Shown: one piece after another, positions 23,943 through 31,879 of the stretch
How the letters are laid out: every line of letters begins with the position of its first letter
How positions within the stretch are numbered: position 1 is the stretch's first letter
Source of the DNA: Amycolatopsis balhimycina FH 1894
GTDB taxonomy: Bacteria; Actinomycetota; Actinomycetes; Mycobacteriales; Pseudonocardiaceae
DNA: 64,000 nucleotides
Direction: 5' to 3'
Assembly: GCF_000384295.1 (NCBI RefSeq)
Contig: NZ_KB913037.1
Location: 8,941,508 to 9,005,507 of the forward strand
Program-made: the position numbers and the translations under genes
The notes under the pieces: generated by a model
Seen by the model: the letters and a program-made list of their open reading frames with translations, nothing else
The model's database searches: none
Told to the model about the DNA's origin: nothing

Positions 23943-25091
23943 TCAGACCAGTTCGGCGAGGACCTCGGCGGTGTCCTGGCCGGCCAGCGGGGCCAGGCGG
24001 CGGATCGAGCCGGGCGTCGCGGAGAACTTCACCGGGATGCCGACCGTGCGGATGGTGCCCTCGCTCGGGTGCTCGACGGTGTCCAGCAGGTGGCCGTCGC
24101 GGACGTACGGGTCCTCGTGCGCGCGGTCCAGCTCGAGCACCGGGGCCATCGGGATGCTGTGCTTGGCGCACACCTCGGCCCACTCCTCGGTGGTCAGCGC
24201 CGGGGCGCACACCGCGATCTGCTCGCTCAGCCACTCGTTGTCGGCGCGGTTGATCGCGTCGCCGTTCACCCGCGGGTCGGCGGCGAGGTCCGGGCGCCCG
24301 GCCGCGGCGAAGAAGTCGCGGAAGTTCTGCGGGTTGTAGGGGATGACACAGGCGAGGCCGTCCTTGGTGCGGACCGCGGCGTGGCCCTTCGTCATCGACA
24401 GCGCGAACCCGGTGGGGCCTTCGGCCGGCTCGTAGGTGTGCCCGGCGAGGTGCTCGACCAGGTTGAACGCGATCAGCGTGTCGGTCATCGGGATCTCGAT
24501 CTGCTGGCCCTGGCCGGTCTTGTCCCGGTGGACCAGCGCGGCGAGCACGCTGTAGGCGATGGTCAGCGACGAAACCTTGTCGCCGATGATCGTCGGCAGG
24601 TAGACCGGCTCGCCCAGCGCCCGGTTGGCCACGTCGACCAGGCCGGAGGAGGCCTGCACGGTCTCGTCGTAGGCGGCGTTCCCGGCGCGGTCGGAGTCGC
24701 TGCGGAAACCCTGCGCGTGGGCGTAGACCAGGCGGGGGTTGCGCGCGGCGACGTCGGCGTAGTTCAGGCCGAGGCGGGCCAGCGCGCCGGGGCGCATGTT
24801 GGTGATCAGCACGTCGGCCGTGTCGATCAGCTTGAGCGCTTGCTCGCGCTCGGTCTCGTCCTTGAGGTTGAGGGCCACGCTGCGCTTGTTGCGGTTGACG
24901 TTGAGGTTCAGTGCGGTCATGCCCGGCGTGGTGCGGTACTCGCCCACCCGCACGGTGTCCGCGGGGGACTCGATCTTGATCACGTCGGCGCCCAGGTCGC
25001 CGAGGATCTGCGCCGCGTACGGGCCCATGACCACGGTCGAGAGGTCGATCACGCGCACGCCGTCCAGCGGTCCGGTCGTGATGTCCGTCAT
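23943..25091 (-). CDS. CaiB/BaiF-type (class III) CoA-transferase
   Basis: A 382-aa class III CoA-transferase. The N-terminus LDGVRVIDLSTVVMGPYAAQILGDLGADVIKIESP is diagnostic, followed by RNKRSVALNLKDE and IIGDKVSSLTIAYSVLAAL, which holds the expected catalytic Asp. It moves CoA between carboxylic acids and so activates the pathway substrate. It is the first gene after the LysR regulator and likely the promoter-proximal gene of the acyl-CoA operon. A 15-bp inverted repeat lies in the 119-nt gap upstream. Confidence 0.93.
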   Translation of the reverse strand: MTDITTGPLDGVRVIDLSTVVMGPYAAQILGDLGADVIKIESPADTVRVGEYRTTPGMTALNLNVNRNKRSVALNLKDETEREQALKLIDTADVLITNMRPGALARLGLNYADVAARNPRLVYAHAQGFRSDSDRAGNAAYDETVQASSGLVDVANRALGEPVYLPTIIGDKVSSLTIAYSVLAALVHRDKTGQGQQIEIPMTDTLIAFNLVEHLAGHTYEPAEGPTGFALSMTKGHAAVRTKDGLACVIPYNPQNFRDFFAAAGRPDLAADPRVNGDAINRADNEWLSEQIAVCAPALTTEEWAEVCAKHSIPMAPVLELDRAHEDPYVRDGHLLDTVEHPSEGTIRTVGIPVKFSATPGSIRRLAPLAGQDTAEVLAELV

Positions 25092-25174
25092 CTTTTCCGT
25101 CCTTTCGCGCCTTGCTGTTTCGCTCTACTTACGAACGTAGGCGCGACCGACGCGAAAGGGAATGATCATGATGC

Positions 25175-25211
25175 GAACAATGGTATGACCACAGTAGTCA
25201 TACCATTGTTC
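25175..25211. promoter_or_regulatory. 15-bp inverted repeat between lysR and CoA-transferase operon
   Basis: GAACAATGGTATGAC (25175-25189) and its exact complement (25197-25211) flank a 7-nt loop CACAGTA. The right arm ends at the lysR stop codon. No T tract follows on the minus strand, so it may be an operator for the acyl-CoA operon as much as a terminator of lysR. Confidence 0.6.
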
Positions 25212-26116
25212 TAGCTGCTGAGCGGCTCCGCGAAGATCTCTTTCGCGGCTTCGACGAGTTCGTTCAGGTCGCCGTCGGTACGATCGCGCCGCCAGAGCAG
25301 GCCGGTGTCCAGCTGGGGCCGGAAGTCGGTGAAGGGCAGCACGATGACGTTGTCGAGCCGGTAGCCGTGCATGGGGCTCTTGTCGTCGAGCATGGAAATG
25401 GAAAAGGCTTCGCCGCTGGAGATGATTTCCGACGTCCCGCCGTAACCGGTATTGGTCAGCCGGATGCGTTTCCTGACGCCCAGTTCGTTCAATTGGTGGT
25501 CGAGCTGGTCGAAATAGGCGGGGGTGATTTCCCCTGGTGAGGCCACGTACGGGAATCCGGCCAGCTCGGCCAGGCTGACGGAGTCCCGGCCGGCGAACCG
25601 GTCGGCGGGCACGACCGCGCCGAGCCGTTCGGTCATCACGGGCAGCTGCTCCAGCGCGGGATCGGTGACCGGCAGCCGGGCGAGGGTGAGCGCGAGCTTG
25701 CCGTCGTGCACGCCCTGCACGAGGTCGGCGGTGGTGCCGGGCCAGCGTTTGAGCTCATACCGTTGTTTCACGCGTTCGGCGAGGGCGTTGACGCGTTCCC
25801 GCAGGTCGGGGTGCACGCCGGCGGGCATGCCGAGGAAGAGGGTGCTGCGCTGCGGCCGCGTCGCCTCGGCCAGCTTCCACGGAATGGCGCTGACCTGCTC
25901 GAGGACGTCTCGCGCGAGCGGCAGCAGCGCGGCCCCGGCGCCGGTGAGGGTGACGTGGTGGGTGCTGCGGTCGAAAAGCTGCTGTCCCAGCTCGTGCTCG
26001 AGGTCCTTGATCCGCTGGCTGAGCGGCGACGCGGCCATGTGCAGCTTCCGCGCGGCAGCGGAGAAGTTCAGCTCCTCGGCAACCGCAACGAAATAACGCA
26101 GATGCAGCATCTCCAT
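25211..26116 (-). CDS. LysR-family regulator of the acyl-CoA operon
   Basis: A 301-aa LysR regulator. The HTH is LNFSAAARKLHMAASPLSQRIKDLEHELG, followed by a two-lobe effector domain (about residues 92-295). It is encoded upstream of the CoA-transferase operon in the same direction, with a 119-nt gap that contains a long inverted repeat and presumably the operon promoter. It is probably the pathway-specific activator. No Shine-Dalgarno of note precedes the ATG. A 21-bp-period repeat array begins 23 nt upstream of its start, where its own promoter should be. Confidence 0.92.
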   Translation of the reverse strand: MEMLHLRYFVAVAEELNFSAAARKLHMAASPLSQRIKDLEHELGQQLFDRSTHHVTLTGAGAALLPLARDVLEQVSAIPWKLAEATRPQRSTLFLGMPAGVHPDLRERVNALAERVKQRYELKRWPGTTADLVQGVHDGKLALTLARLPVTDPALEQLPVMTERLGAVVPADRFAGRDSVSLAELAGFPYVASPGEITPAYFDQLDHQLNELGVRKRIRLTNTGYGGTSEIISSGEAFSISMLDDKSPMHGYRLDNVIVLPFTDFRPQLDTGLLWRRDRTDGDLNELVEAAKEIFAEPLSS

Positions 26117-26139
26117 ACCCCGACCCTAACGGCCACCCC

Positions 26140-26286
26140 GTGTCGTCCCCCCAGACACACGTGTCGTCCCTCCAATCACGAGTGTCGTCCCCTCAATCAC
26201 GCGAGTTCCGCCCCCAATCACGCGAGTTCCGGCCCCGATCACGCGAGTTACGCCCCCGATCACGCGAATCCCGCGTACCGGCCCGT
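26140..26286. repeat. 21-bp-period tandem array (array 1)
   Basis: Six units of 21 bp (26140-26160, then every 21 bp to 26265) and one decayed unit. Each unit reads GNGTYCGNCCCC followed by AATCACGC or GATCACGC. Units are contiguous, with no spacers. The array fills the gap between the lysR start and the tetR stop, both on the minus strand. Arrays of the same period and sequence are at 36219-36363 and 56908-57063. Confidence 0.9.
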
Positions 26287-26320
26287 CGAACTCGCGTACC
26301 CAGTCGGACAACGCGCGTGA

Positions 26321-26863
26321 TCAGGAGGCCGACACGCCGCGGCGGACCAGTTCCAGGAGGCGGGGGGTGCGGGCCGGGGCGTTGGCGAGGGCGACGCCGG
26401 TGCCCAGCAGGAGGAGGTCGAGCGCGTCGGTGTCCGGCTCGACGGCACCGGCGGCCTTCGCCCGGGCGACGAGTGCGGCCGCGGTCTCGTTCACCGTCTC
26501 GTGCCAGCGGGCGAACAGGGTTTCGTGGTCGCCGGCCGGGGTGGTGAGGGACAGGGCGAGGTCGCGCTTGCCCCGGACGTGCTCGACGAACGACCCGAGC
26601 CAGGCGAACAGCTCCGCGCCCGGGTCGGCCGCGTCGAGCCGCGCGCGGCTCGTCAGCGAAGCGACTTCGTCGGCATACACCGCGATGACCAGTTCGCGAC
26701 GGCTGGGGAAGTGCCGGTACATCGTCGCGTTGCCGATGCCCGCGCGCCGGGCGATCCGGTCGAGCGGGGTGTCCGGCCCGTCCTCGGCGAACACCTCCTT
26801 CGCCGCCGCGAGCAGGAGCGCGTGGTTGTCCCGGGCGTCGGATCGGCGGGCTCGTCCGGGCAT
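26321..26863 (-). CDS. TetR-family repressor
   Basis: A 180-aa TetR protein with N-terminal HTH (TPLDRIARRAGIGNATMYRHFPSRRELV) and a ligand-binding helical domain. The ATG at 26863 is chosen because AAGGAG lies 7 nt upstream; a longer TTG-initiated form would start inside the operator. It is divergent from a SnoaL-like gene, and a 24-bp inverted repeat occupies the shared promoter, so it most likely represses both genes until a ligand binds. Confidence 0.92.
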   Translation of the reverse strand: MPGRARRSDARDNHALLLAAAKEVFAEDGPDTPLDRIARRAGIGNATMYRHFPSRRELVIAVYADEVASLTSRARLDAADPGAELFAWLGSFVEHVRGKRDLALSLTTPAGDHETLFARWHETVNETAAALVARAKAAGAVEPDTDALDLLLLGTGVALANAPARTPRLLELVRRGVSAS

Positions 26864-26889
26864 CGTGCTCCTTGTCCAACGGGGAGTTG

Positions 26890-26949
26890 TCAAGTGGGGA
26901 GTTCCCCGGTTAGTCTAGCGTTCCCCTAACCGGGGAACTCCCCACTTGA
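26890..26949. promoter_or_regulatory. Divergent promoter framed by 24-bp inverted operator arms
   Basis: Two perfect complementary arms (26890-26913 and 26926-26949) enclose a 12-nt loop. Each arm contains the near-palindrome GGGGAGTTCCCC, fit for one TetR dimer. TANNNT hexamers TAGTCT (26911-26916) and TAGCGT (26916-26921) lie between them. Two repressor dimers would therefore flank the core promoter. Confidence 0.75.
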
Positions 26950-26960
26950 TGGAGGTCGCC

Positions 26961-27368
26961 GTGACCCCTTCCGCGGTGCACGCCCGCCTGATCGAACTCT
27001 GGACCGCCGGCCGGTACGCCGAAGGCCTGCGGTACATCGACCCCGACGTCGTCGACCATCGCGGCGGCGCGGGCGGCGACCACCACGGCATCGACGCCTG
27101 GCGGGCGAAGTGGGAGGCGATGGCCGCCGGGGACTTCTTCGCCGACTTCCGCGACGTCACCGTGCGGGTCGAGCAGAACGTCGCCGACGGCGAGTTCTCG
27201 GTGAACCGCTACACCAGCTCGGGCACGCAGCTTTCGACCGGCCGGAGCTACGCCGTGACCAGCATGGACATGATCCGGGTTCGCGACGGCCGGGTCGTCG
27301 AGCACTGGGCGCTCATGGACGTCACCGCCCGCGCCGCCCAGCTCAGCCCGCGGTCAGCGGGAAGGTGA
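26961..27368 (+). CDS. SnoaL-like (NTF2-fold) protein
   Basis: A 135-aa NTF2/SnoaL-fold protein: AVHARLIELWTAGRYAEGLRYIDPDVVDHRGG, then WRAKWEAMAAGDFFADFRDVTV and the closing strand VRDGRVVEHWALMDV. SnoaL-like proteins include polyketide cyclases and ketosteroid-isomerase relatives; stand-alone members often have unknown substrates. GTG at 26961 is preferred over the ATG at 26949 because GGAGG (26951-26955) lies 5 nt upstream and the ATG lies inside the operator. It is the presumed target of the divergent TetR. Its 3' end overlaps the convergent histidine kinase gene by 26 nt. Confidence 0.88.
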   Translation: MTPSAVHARLIELWTAGRYAEGLRYIDPDVVDHRGGAGGDHHGIDAWRAKWEAMAAGDFFADFRDVTVRVEQNVADGEFSVNRYTSSGTQLSTGRSYAVTSMDMIRVRDGRVVEHWALMDVTARAAQLSPRSAGR

Positions 27369-28698
27369 TGGTGAAGGCGGCGCCGCCTTCGGGCGCCGGG
27401 CCCGCTGCCAACGTCCCGCCCATGCGGGTGACCAGGGCGTGGACCAGGGCCAGGCCGATGCCGGAGCCGACCGGACGGCGGTCGCGGTACCGTGCGTTCA
27501 GCACCCCGCGCTCGAACGCCACCGGGTAGTCCTCCGGCGCCAGGCCCGGACCGCCGTCGCGGACCGCAAGCGAGGCCGACGAATCGGACGAGGACAGCGA
27601 GAACACCATCGGGGCACCCGAAGGGGTGACGCGCAGAGCGTTCTCCGCCAGCCCGTCGACCACCTGACGCAGCCGCCGGGCGTCCGCCAGCACCGGGACC
27701 GGAGTAGCAGGCGCCGAAACCGACAGCCGGACGTCCTCCCGCGCGCACCGCAGCTGCCAGACCTCCGCGCAGTCGCGGACCAGTGCCCCCAAATCCAGCG
27801 AAGCGACGTCCAGCCGGAACTCGTCCGCGCCCAGCCGCGCCAGCTCCAGCAGGTCCGTGACCAGCCGCTCGAGCCGCAATGCCTCCCGCTGGATCGTCTG
27901 CCCGGCCCGGACGGCGTCGGGCCCCGACGCGACGCCGTCCGCGATCGCCTCGGCGAAGCCCGTCACGGCGGTCAGCGGCGTCCGCAGCTCGTGCGACACC
28001 GACAGCAGGAAGTCGCGCTGCCGGGATTCACTCTGAGACAGCGCGTCGGCCAGTGAATTCAACGACCCCGCCACCTCCGCCACCTCCCGCGGTCCCTGCA
28101 CCGGCACCCGCACGTCGCGACGCCCCGCCCGCAGCGACCCCGCGGCAAGAGCGGCCCGGCGCAGCGGACGGCCCAGCAGCCGCCCCGAGACGAAGCCCGC
28201 CGCGGCCGCCACCAGCAACCCGATGCCCAGCGCCACCAGGATGTTGCGCACCAGCGCCCGTTGCGTCGCTTGGGCGTTCCGCGTGGGCAGGACCAGCGCG
28301 AACGCCGCCCCGCGCGCGCCCACCACCCGCGTCTCGACCAGGTACTGCGAGCCCGCCACCGTGACGCGCCCCGAGTGATCCGCCGCCAGCCCGGCCTTGA
28401 CGGCGGCCTGCACGGCGACGGCGTCCCCGAGCGCCTGCCCGCCCGCGCGCCGGACGACCACCGAAATGCCCTGCCCCCGCACGACGTCCGCGACCTTGCC
28501 GACGCCCAGCCGGTTCCCGATGCCCGTTTCGTCCAGCTGCGACGCGACGACGTCGGCCTGCGCGGCCAGTGACGACTGCAGCACGTTGTCCGCCGTGGTC
28601 CGGATCAGCGGGGACGCGACCAGCCCCGCCACGATCACCGCGACACTCGCGACCGCGAGGCACACCAACGTGATCCGGCCGGCCAAGGTGCCCCTCAT
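27343..28698 (-). CDS. Two-component sensor histidine kinase
   Basis: A 451-aa membrane kinase with a first TM helix at about residues 8-30, an extracellular sensor of about 120 residues, a second TM helix near 155-175 and a HAMP region. HisKA has the H-box SVSHELRTPLTAVTGFAEA, and the ATPase has N, G1 and G2 boxes (ENALRVTPSG, LAVRDGGPGLAP, GSGIGLALVHALV). It resembles BaeS/MprB-type envelope sensors. The ATG overlaps the response-regulator stop (ATGA). A secreted coiled-coil protein and a lipoprotein gene lie upstream in the same direction and may be its signal module. Confidence 0.93.
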   Translation of the reverse strand: MRGTLAGRITLVCLAVASVAVIVAGLVASPLIRTTADNVLQSSLAAQADVVASQLDETGIGNRLGVGKVADVVRGQGISVVVRRAGGQALGDAVAVQAAVKAGLAADHSGRVTVAGSQYLVETRVVGARGAAFALVLPTRNAQATQRALVRNILVALGIGLLVAAAAGFVSGRLLGRPLRRAALAAGSLRAGRRDVRVPVQGPREVAEVAGSLNSLADALSQSESRQRDFLLSVSHELRTPLTAVTGFAEAIADGVASGPDAVRAGQTIQREALRLERLVTDLLELARLGADEFRLDVASLDLGALVRDCAEVWQLRCAREDVRLSVSAPATPVPVLADARRLRQVVDGLAENALRVTPSGAPMVFSLSSSDSSASLAVRDGGPGLAPEDYPVAFERGVLNARYRDRRPVGSGIGLALVHALVTRMGGTLAAGPAPEGGAAFTITFPLTAG

Positions 28699-29381
28699 GC
28701 CGGATCCGCCGCGTAACCGATGCCCCGCACCGTCCGGATCGGACTCGACGCGCCCAGTTTCGCCCGCAGCTGCGCCACGTGGACGTCGACCGTGCGCGTG
28801 CCCGCCGCCGCGGCGTACCCCCAGACGGCGCTGAGCAGCTGGTCGCGCGAAAGCACCTGCCCCGGGTGCCGGAGCAGGTGCGTCAGCAGGTCGAACTCGG
28901 TCGACGTCAGCGAAATCTCGACGTCGCCCGCCCACGCTCGCCGCGAAAGAACGTCGACGCGCGCGCCGCCCACGGCGAACGTCTCCGCGGCCGGCGTCGC
29001 CCCCGAGGCCCGGCGCAGCACCGTCCGCACCCGGGCGGCCAGCTCGCGCGGGCTGAACGGCTTGGTGAGGTAGTCGTCCGCGCCGATCTCCAGGCCCAGC
29101 AGCCGGTCCAGCTCGTCGTCGCGGGCGGTGACGAACAGCACCGGCGTCCAGTTCCCGGCGGCGCGCAGCGTCTTGCAGATCTCGATACCGTCCATTCCGG
29201 ACAGTCCGATGTCGAGCACGATCGCCACCGGCTTGAGGCGCCGCACGGCGTCCAGCGCCCGGCCGCCGTCGGCCTCGACGTGCACGCCGAAACCGTCGCG
29301 CTTGAGGTAGAGCGCCGCCAGCTCGGCGATCGCGGTCTCGTCCTCGACCACGAGGACGAGGCCGCGTCCCGGTGACCCCAT
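28695..29381 (-). CDS. OmpR-family response regulator
   Basis: A 228-aa regulator. The receiver has the acidic pocket VEDET, phospho-acceptor Asp in AIVLDIGLSGMDG and Lys in DDYLTKPFSPRELAARV. The C-terminal winged helix is EISLTSTEFDLLTHLLRHPGQVLSRDQLLSAVWGY with TVDVHVAQLRAKLG. It is translationally coupled to the downstream kinase. It starts 45 nt after the small lipoprotein gene, so all four genes (30019 to 27343) are probably one operon. Confidence 0.94.
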   Translation of the reverse strand: MGSPGRGLVLVVEDETAIAELAALYLKRDGFGVHVEADGGRALDAVRRLKPVAIVLDIGLSGMDGIEICKTLRAAGNWTPVLFVTARDDELDRLLGLEIGADDYLTKPFSPRELAARVRTVLRRASGATPAAETFAVGGARVDVLSRRAWAGDVEISLTSTEFDLLTHLLRHPGQVLSRDQLLSAVWGYAAAAGTRTVDVHVAQLRAKLGASSPIRTVRGIGYAADPA

Positions 29382-29426
29382 GCCTGCTCCCGTCTCCGCC
29401 GTGTTCAGAGGGGAGACGCTAGCCGG

Positions 29427-29624
29427 TCAGGGCGAGCCATCGCTGTTCATGTCGGATTCGATGCCGTTCAGTGTCGACTCGATCCCGCTCAATTCAGAGG
29501 GCGACGAAGAAGACGACGCCGGCGAGTCACCAGGCGAACCCATCAGGTTGTCGCGGCACGCCGAGCAGCCGAGCGCGATGAGCGCGGCGGCCCCGACCGC
29601 CGCCGCGACCCTCGCGCCCCTCAC
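29427..29624 (-). CDS. Small putative lipoprotein, 65 aa
   Basis: The GTG overlaps the stop of the upstream gene (GTGA). The product has a basic start, a hydrophobic segment (VAAAVGAAALIALGC) with an approximate lipobox before Cys, then a Ser-rich stretch and a repeat-like C-terminus (GIESTLNGIESDMNS). It is probably anchored to the outer face of the membrane. The coupled upstream gene and the downstream two-component genes suggest an envelope-sensing module. No family is recognised, and the small size leaves some doubt. Confidence 0.6.
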   Translation of the reverse strand: MRGARVAAAVGAAALIALGCSACRDNLMGSPGDSPASSSSSPSELSGIESTLNGIESDMNSDGSP

Positions 29625-30019
29625 TTGGCCGGCTTGCAGTGCGCGGACGCGAAGGCGTCGAGCTTCTGCTTGGCCGTGTCCAGCTCGCCGATGCGGCCCT
29701 GCCGCTTGGTGGCGCGCTGGTCCAGCTGGTCGGCGCGGGCGGTGTGCCCCGCGGCCCGCTGGTCGGCCGCCCGCGCCTTCAGGTTGGCGACCGAGCCCTT
29801 GACCTCGGGCCCGCCGTTGATCCGCTTCTCCAGGTTGTCGGCTCGCTTCTGCAGCTTCGGCACCCACTCCGAGCAGACCTGCTGCGACTCCTCGGGGCTG
29901 AGCGTGATCGGCGCCACCGGCGTCGGCGTCTGGGCCGAAGCCAGTGGCGCCGCCACCAGCAGGCAGGCCGCGCTCCCGCAGCCCGCCAGCGCCAGCCGCG
30001 TCCAGGTGGTTCCTCGCAT
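29621..30019 (-). CDS. Secreted coiled-coil protein, 132 aa
   Basis: A Sec signal peptide (about residues 1-30, ending SAQA) is followed by a mature part made mostly of charged helix (QKRADNLEKRINGGPEVKGS, AADQRAAGHTARADQLDQRATKRQ), predicted coiled coil. It has one Cys near the start of the mature protein (QQVCSEW) and one near the end (AHCKPAK), which could form a disulphide that staples the helices. Its position upstream of the lipoprotein, response regulator and kinase suggests a ligand or accessory for that system. No family is recognised. Confidence 0.72.
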   Translation of the reverse strand: MRGTTWTRLALAGCGSAACLLVAAPLASAQTPTPVAPITLSPEESQQVCSEWVPKLQKRADNLEKRINGGPEVKGSVANLKARAADQRAAGHTARADQLDQRATKRQGRIGELDTAKQKLDAFASAHCKPAK

Positions 30020-30109
30020 CGTCTCTCCTCGTTTCCGTTCCGGGGTACTTCCGGGTACTTCGGGGTGCTGAGGAGAACTCTGGCCGGGTGGTGTTCGAAG
30101 GGTGTCCGC

Positions 30110-31867
30110 CTAGTGTTCGGGGTGTGTAAGGCCCACGGTGACCGACGTCCGCGCGAGGTCGAACGTCAGCGTGTCACCCAGCCGTGGCAGCGCCGGGTCG
30201 AACAGCTGCCCGTCGGTGCCGCCGAGGAGCAGCCCGAGCCGGTGCCCGGCCGGGACCACGTGATCGAGCGCGGTGAGCGAGAACGTCATCGTGTACTGCT
30301 GCCCGGGGACGAGTGGCTCGCCGTGCCACAGCGACGCGTGGTGCCCGAGATCGGCCCAGCCGGCGGCGACGATCCGGTGGTCGGCGGAAACGACGTCGGC
30401 GGCCGTGTCGAGGAAGCACGCGCTGTCCGCCGTCGTGCTCGAACCCCAGCACGACCGGGTGGCCAGGTTCTTGATCCCGCTGCCGTAGGTCGCGGTGTTC
30501 CGCTCGTCGGCCGGGCCGTAGTCGACGAGCGCGACGCCGAGCCGGGCGGCGGGCTGGTCGGACGACGCGGTGATGGTCACCGACGGCGACCCGGCCAGCC
30601 GCACCGGCGACGGCAGGGGAGTGCCGGTGAACCGCGCGGCCGACGTCCCGGCCGCCCACTGCTCGCGCCCGATGGCGGGATCGTCGACGACGGTGGCCGT
30701 GCCGGACCCGCGGTGGCCGAGGGTGCCGTCGCTCGACGGCCGGAGCGTTGCCGGGACCGTCGCGGGCGGCCAGCTCCGGAGGTCGGTCCAGTGGTCCGGC
30801 GCGGTTTCGAGGTGCACGGCGGGCTCGTGCTCGACGCCGTTGCGCAGCCCGAGCAGCCAGCGGTCGAACCAGCGGTGCAGCGTCTCGGCCCACTGCTGCC
30901 GCTGCAGGTCGAAGGGGTCGGTGTGCCCGGCCTGGCTCAGCCACGCCTTGCGCGGGACGCCGGCCCGGCCGAGCGCGTCCCAGTAGCGGGCGAACTGGTC
31001 CGGCGCCACGACCCAGTCCCCGAAGCCCTGCGCGGCGAGCACGCTCGCCCGGACCTTGCCGGCCTGCGCGGCGTAGTTCTGGCTCTGCCAGAAGGTGTTG
31101 TAATCGCCGTTCGTGCCGGCGCGCGCCTTGAGGTCCGCCTCGAACGGCTTGCACAGCTCGGCGGCACGTTCGTTGTAGGTGAAGGACGACCCGGTGTTCT
31201 CCGGCGTGGCGAAGGGCGCGCCGTTGCCGATGAGCTGGGCGTAGTTGTCGGCGACGCCTTCGATCGGCACGATCGTCTTCAGTCCGGCGATCCCCGAGGC
31301 GGCCATGCCGATCGCGGTGGCGCCGTCCTGCGACTTGCCGATCGCGCCGACGTCACCGGTGGCCCAGTCCGCCGTCACCGCGTGGCCGCCCTCGGGCGCG
31401 TCGAACGCCTTCGCCCGGCCGTTGAGCCAGTTCACGACCGCGTTGCCGGAGCCGACGTCGTCGAAGCAGCCCGAGGACCGGTTCGTCCCGCCGACGTCGG
31501 CGAGCACCACGGCGTAGCCGCGCGGCACGAAGTAGTTGTCGTAGAACAGTGGGAACTGCTGCGGGGTGCCGTCGGGGGCGTAGGTCTTCTTCTGCATTTC
31601 GTTGCCGCGGCCGCAGCACGCGTAGTACGGGCTGACGTCGAGGATCGCCGGGACGCGCACCCGCGCGTCGGGCCGGATGACGTCGGCGGCCACGCGGTCG
31701 ATCCTGCCGTCGCGGTCGTGGTCGGTGCCGGTCTCCACCCACGCCGTCTGGCGGATCGCCTGGTCGTAGGCGTAGCTCGGGCGGCTCTCCGGTGGTGACG
31801 CGGAAGCCGCGGGCGTGAGCCCCGATGTCGTGAGCAAAGCGGCCAAGAACCCCAGTATCAGTCGCAT
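30110..31867 (-). CDS. Secreted S15-family (Xaa-Pro dipeptidyl-peptidase-like) hydrolase
   Basis: A 585-aa exported hydrolase. The signal peptide (residues 1-23) ends ASA. The alpha/beta-hydrolase core has RGYAVVLADVGGTNRSSGCF and the nucleophile segment VGAIGKSQDGATAIGMAASG, where the classic GKSY tyrosine is Gln. The His is probably in WLSQAGHTDPF, and the C-terminal jelly-roll (about 400-585) is the X-ProDP_C domain. Actinomycete relatives cleave X-Pro dipeptides or related amides outside the cell. The start is 12 nt after the TetR stop, so it is cotranscribed with and probably controlled by that repressor. Confidence 0.88.
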   Translation of the reverse strand: MRLILGFLAALLTTSGLTPAASASPPESRPSYAYDQAIRQTAWVETGTDHDRDGRIDRVAADVIRPDARVRVPAILDVSPYYACCGRGNEMQKKTYAPDGTPQQFPLFYDNYFVPRGYAVVLADVGGTNRSSGCFDDVGSGNAVVNWLNGRAKAFDAPEGGHAVTADWATGDVGAIGKSQDGATAIGMAASGIAGLKTIVPIEGVADNYAQLIGNGAPFATPENTGSSFTYNERAAELCKPFEADLKARAGTNGDYNTFWQSQNYAAQAGKVRASVLAAQGFGDWVVAPDQFARYWDALGRAGVPRKAWLSQAGHTDPFDLQRQQWAETLHRWFDRWLLGLRNGVEHEPAVHLETAPDHWTDLRSWPPATVPATLRPSSDGTLGHRGSGTATVVDDPAIGREQWAAGTSAARFTGTPLPSPVRLAGSPSVTITASSDQPAARLGVALVDYGPADERNTATYGSGIKNLATRSCWGSSTTADSACFLDTAADVVSADHRIVAAGWADLGHHASLWHGEPLVPGQQYTMTFSLTALDHVVPAGHRLGLLLGGTDGQLFDPALPRLGDTLTFDLARTSVTVGLTHPEH

Positions 31868-31879
31868 CAGAACAGGGGA

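Noticed and set aside
26140..26286. CRISPR array
   Set aside because: Units are contiguous 21-bp repeats with no unique spacers, and no cas genes are present.
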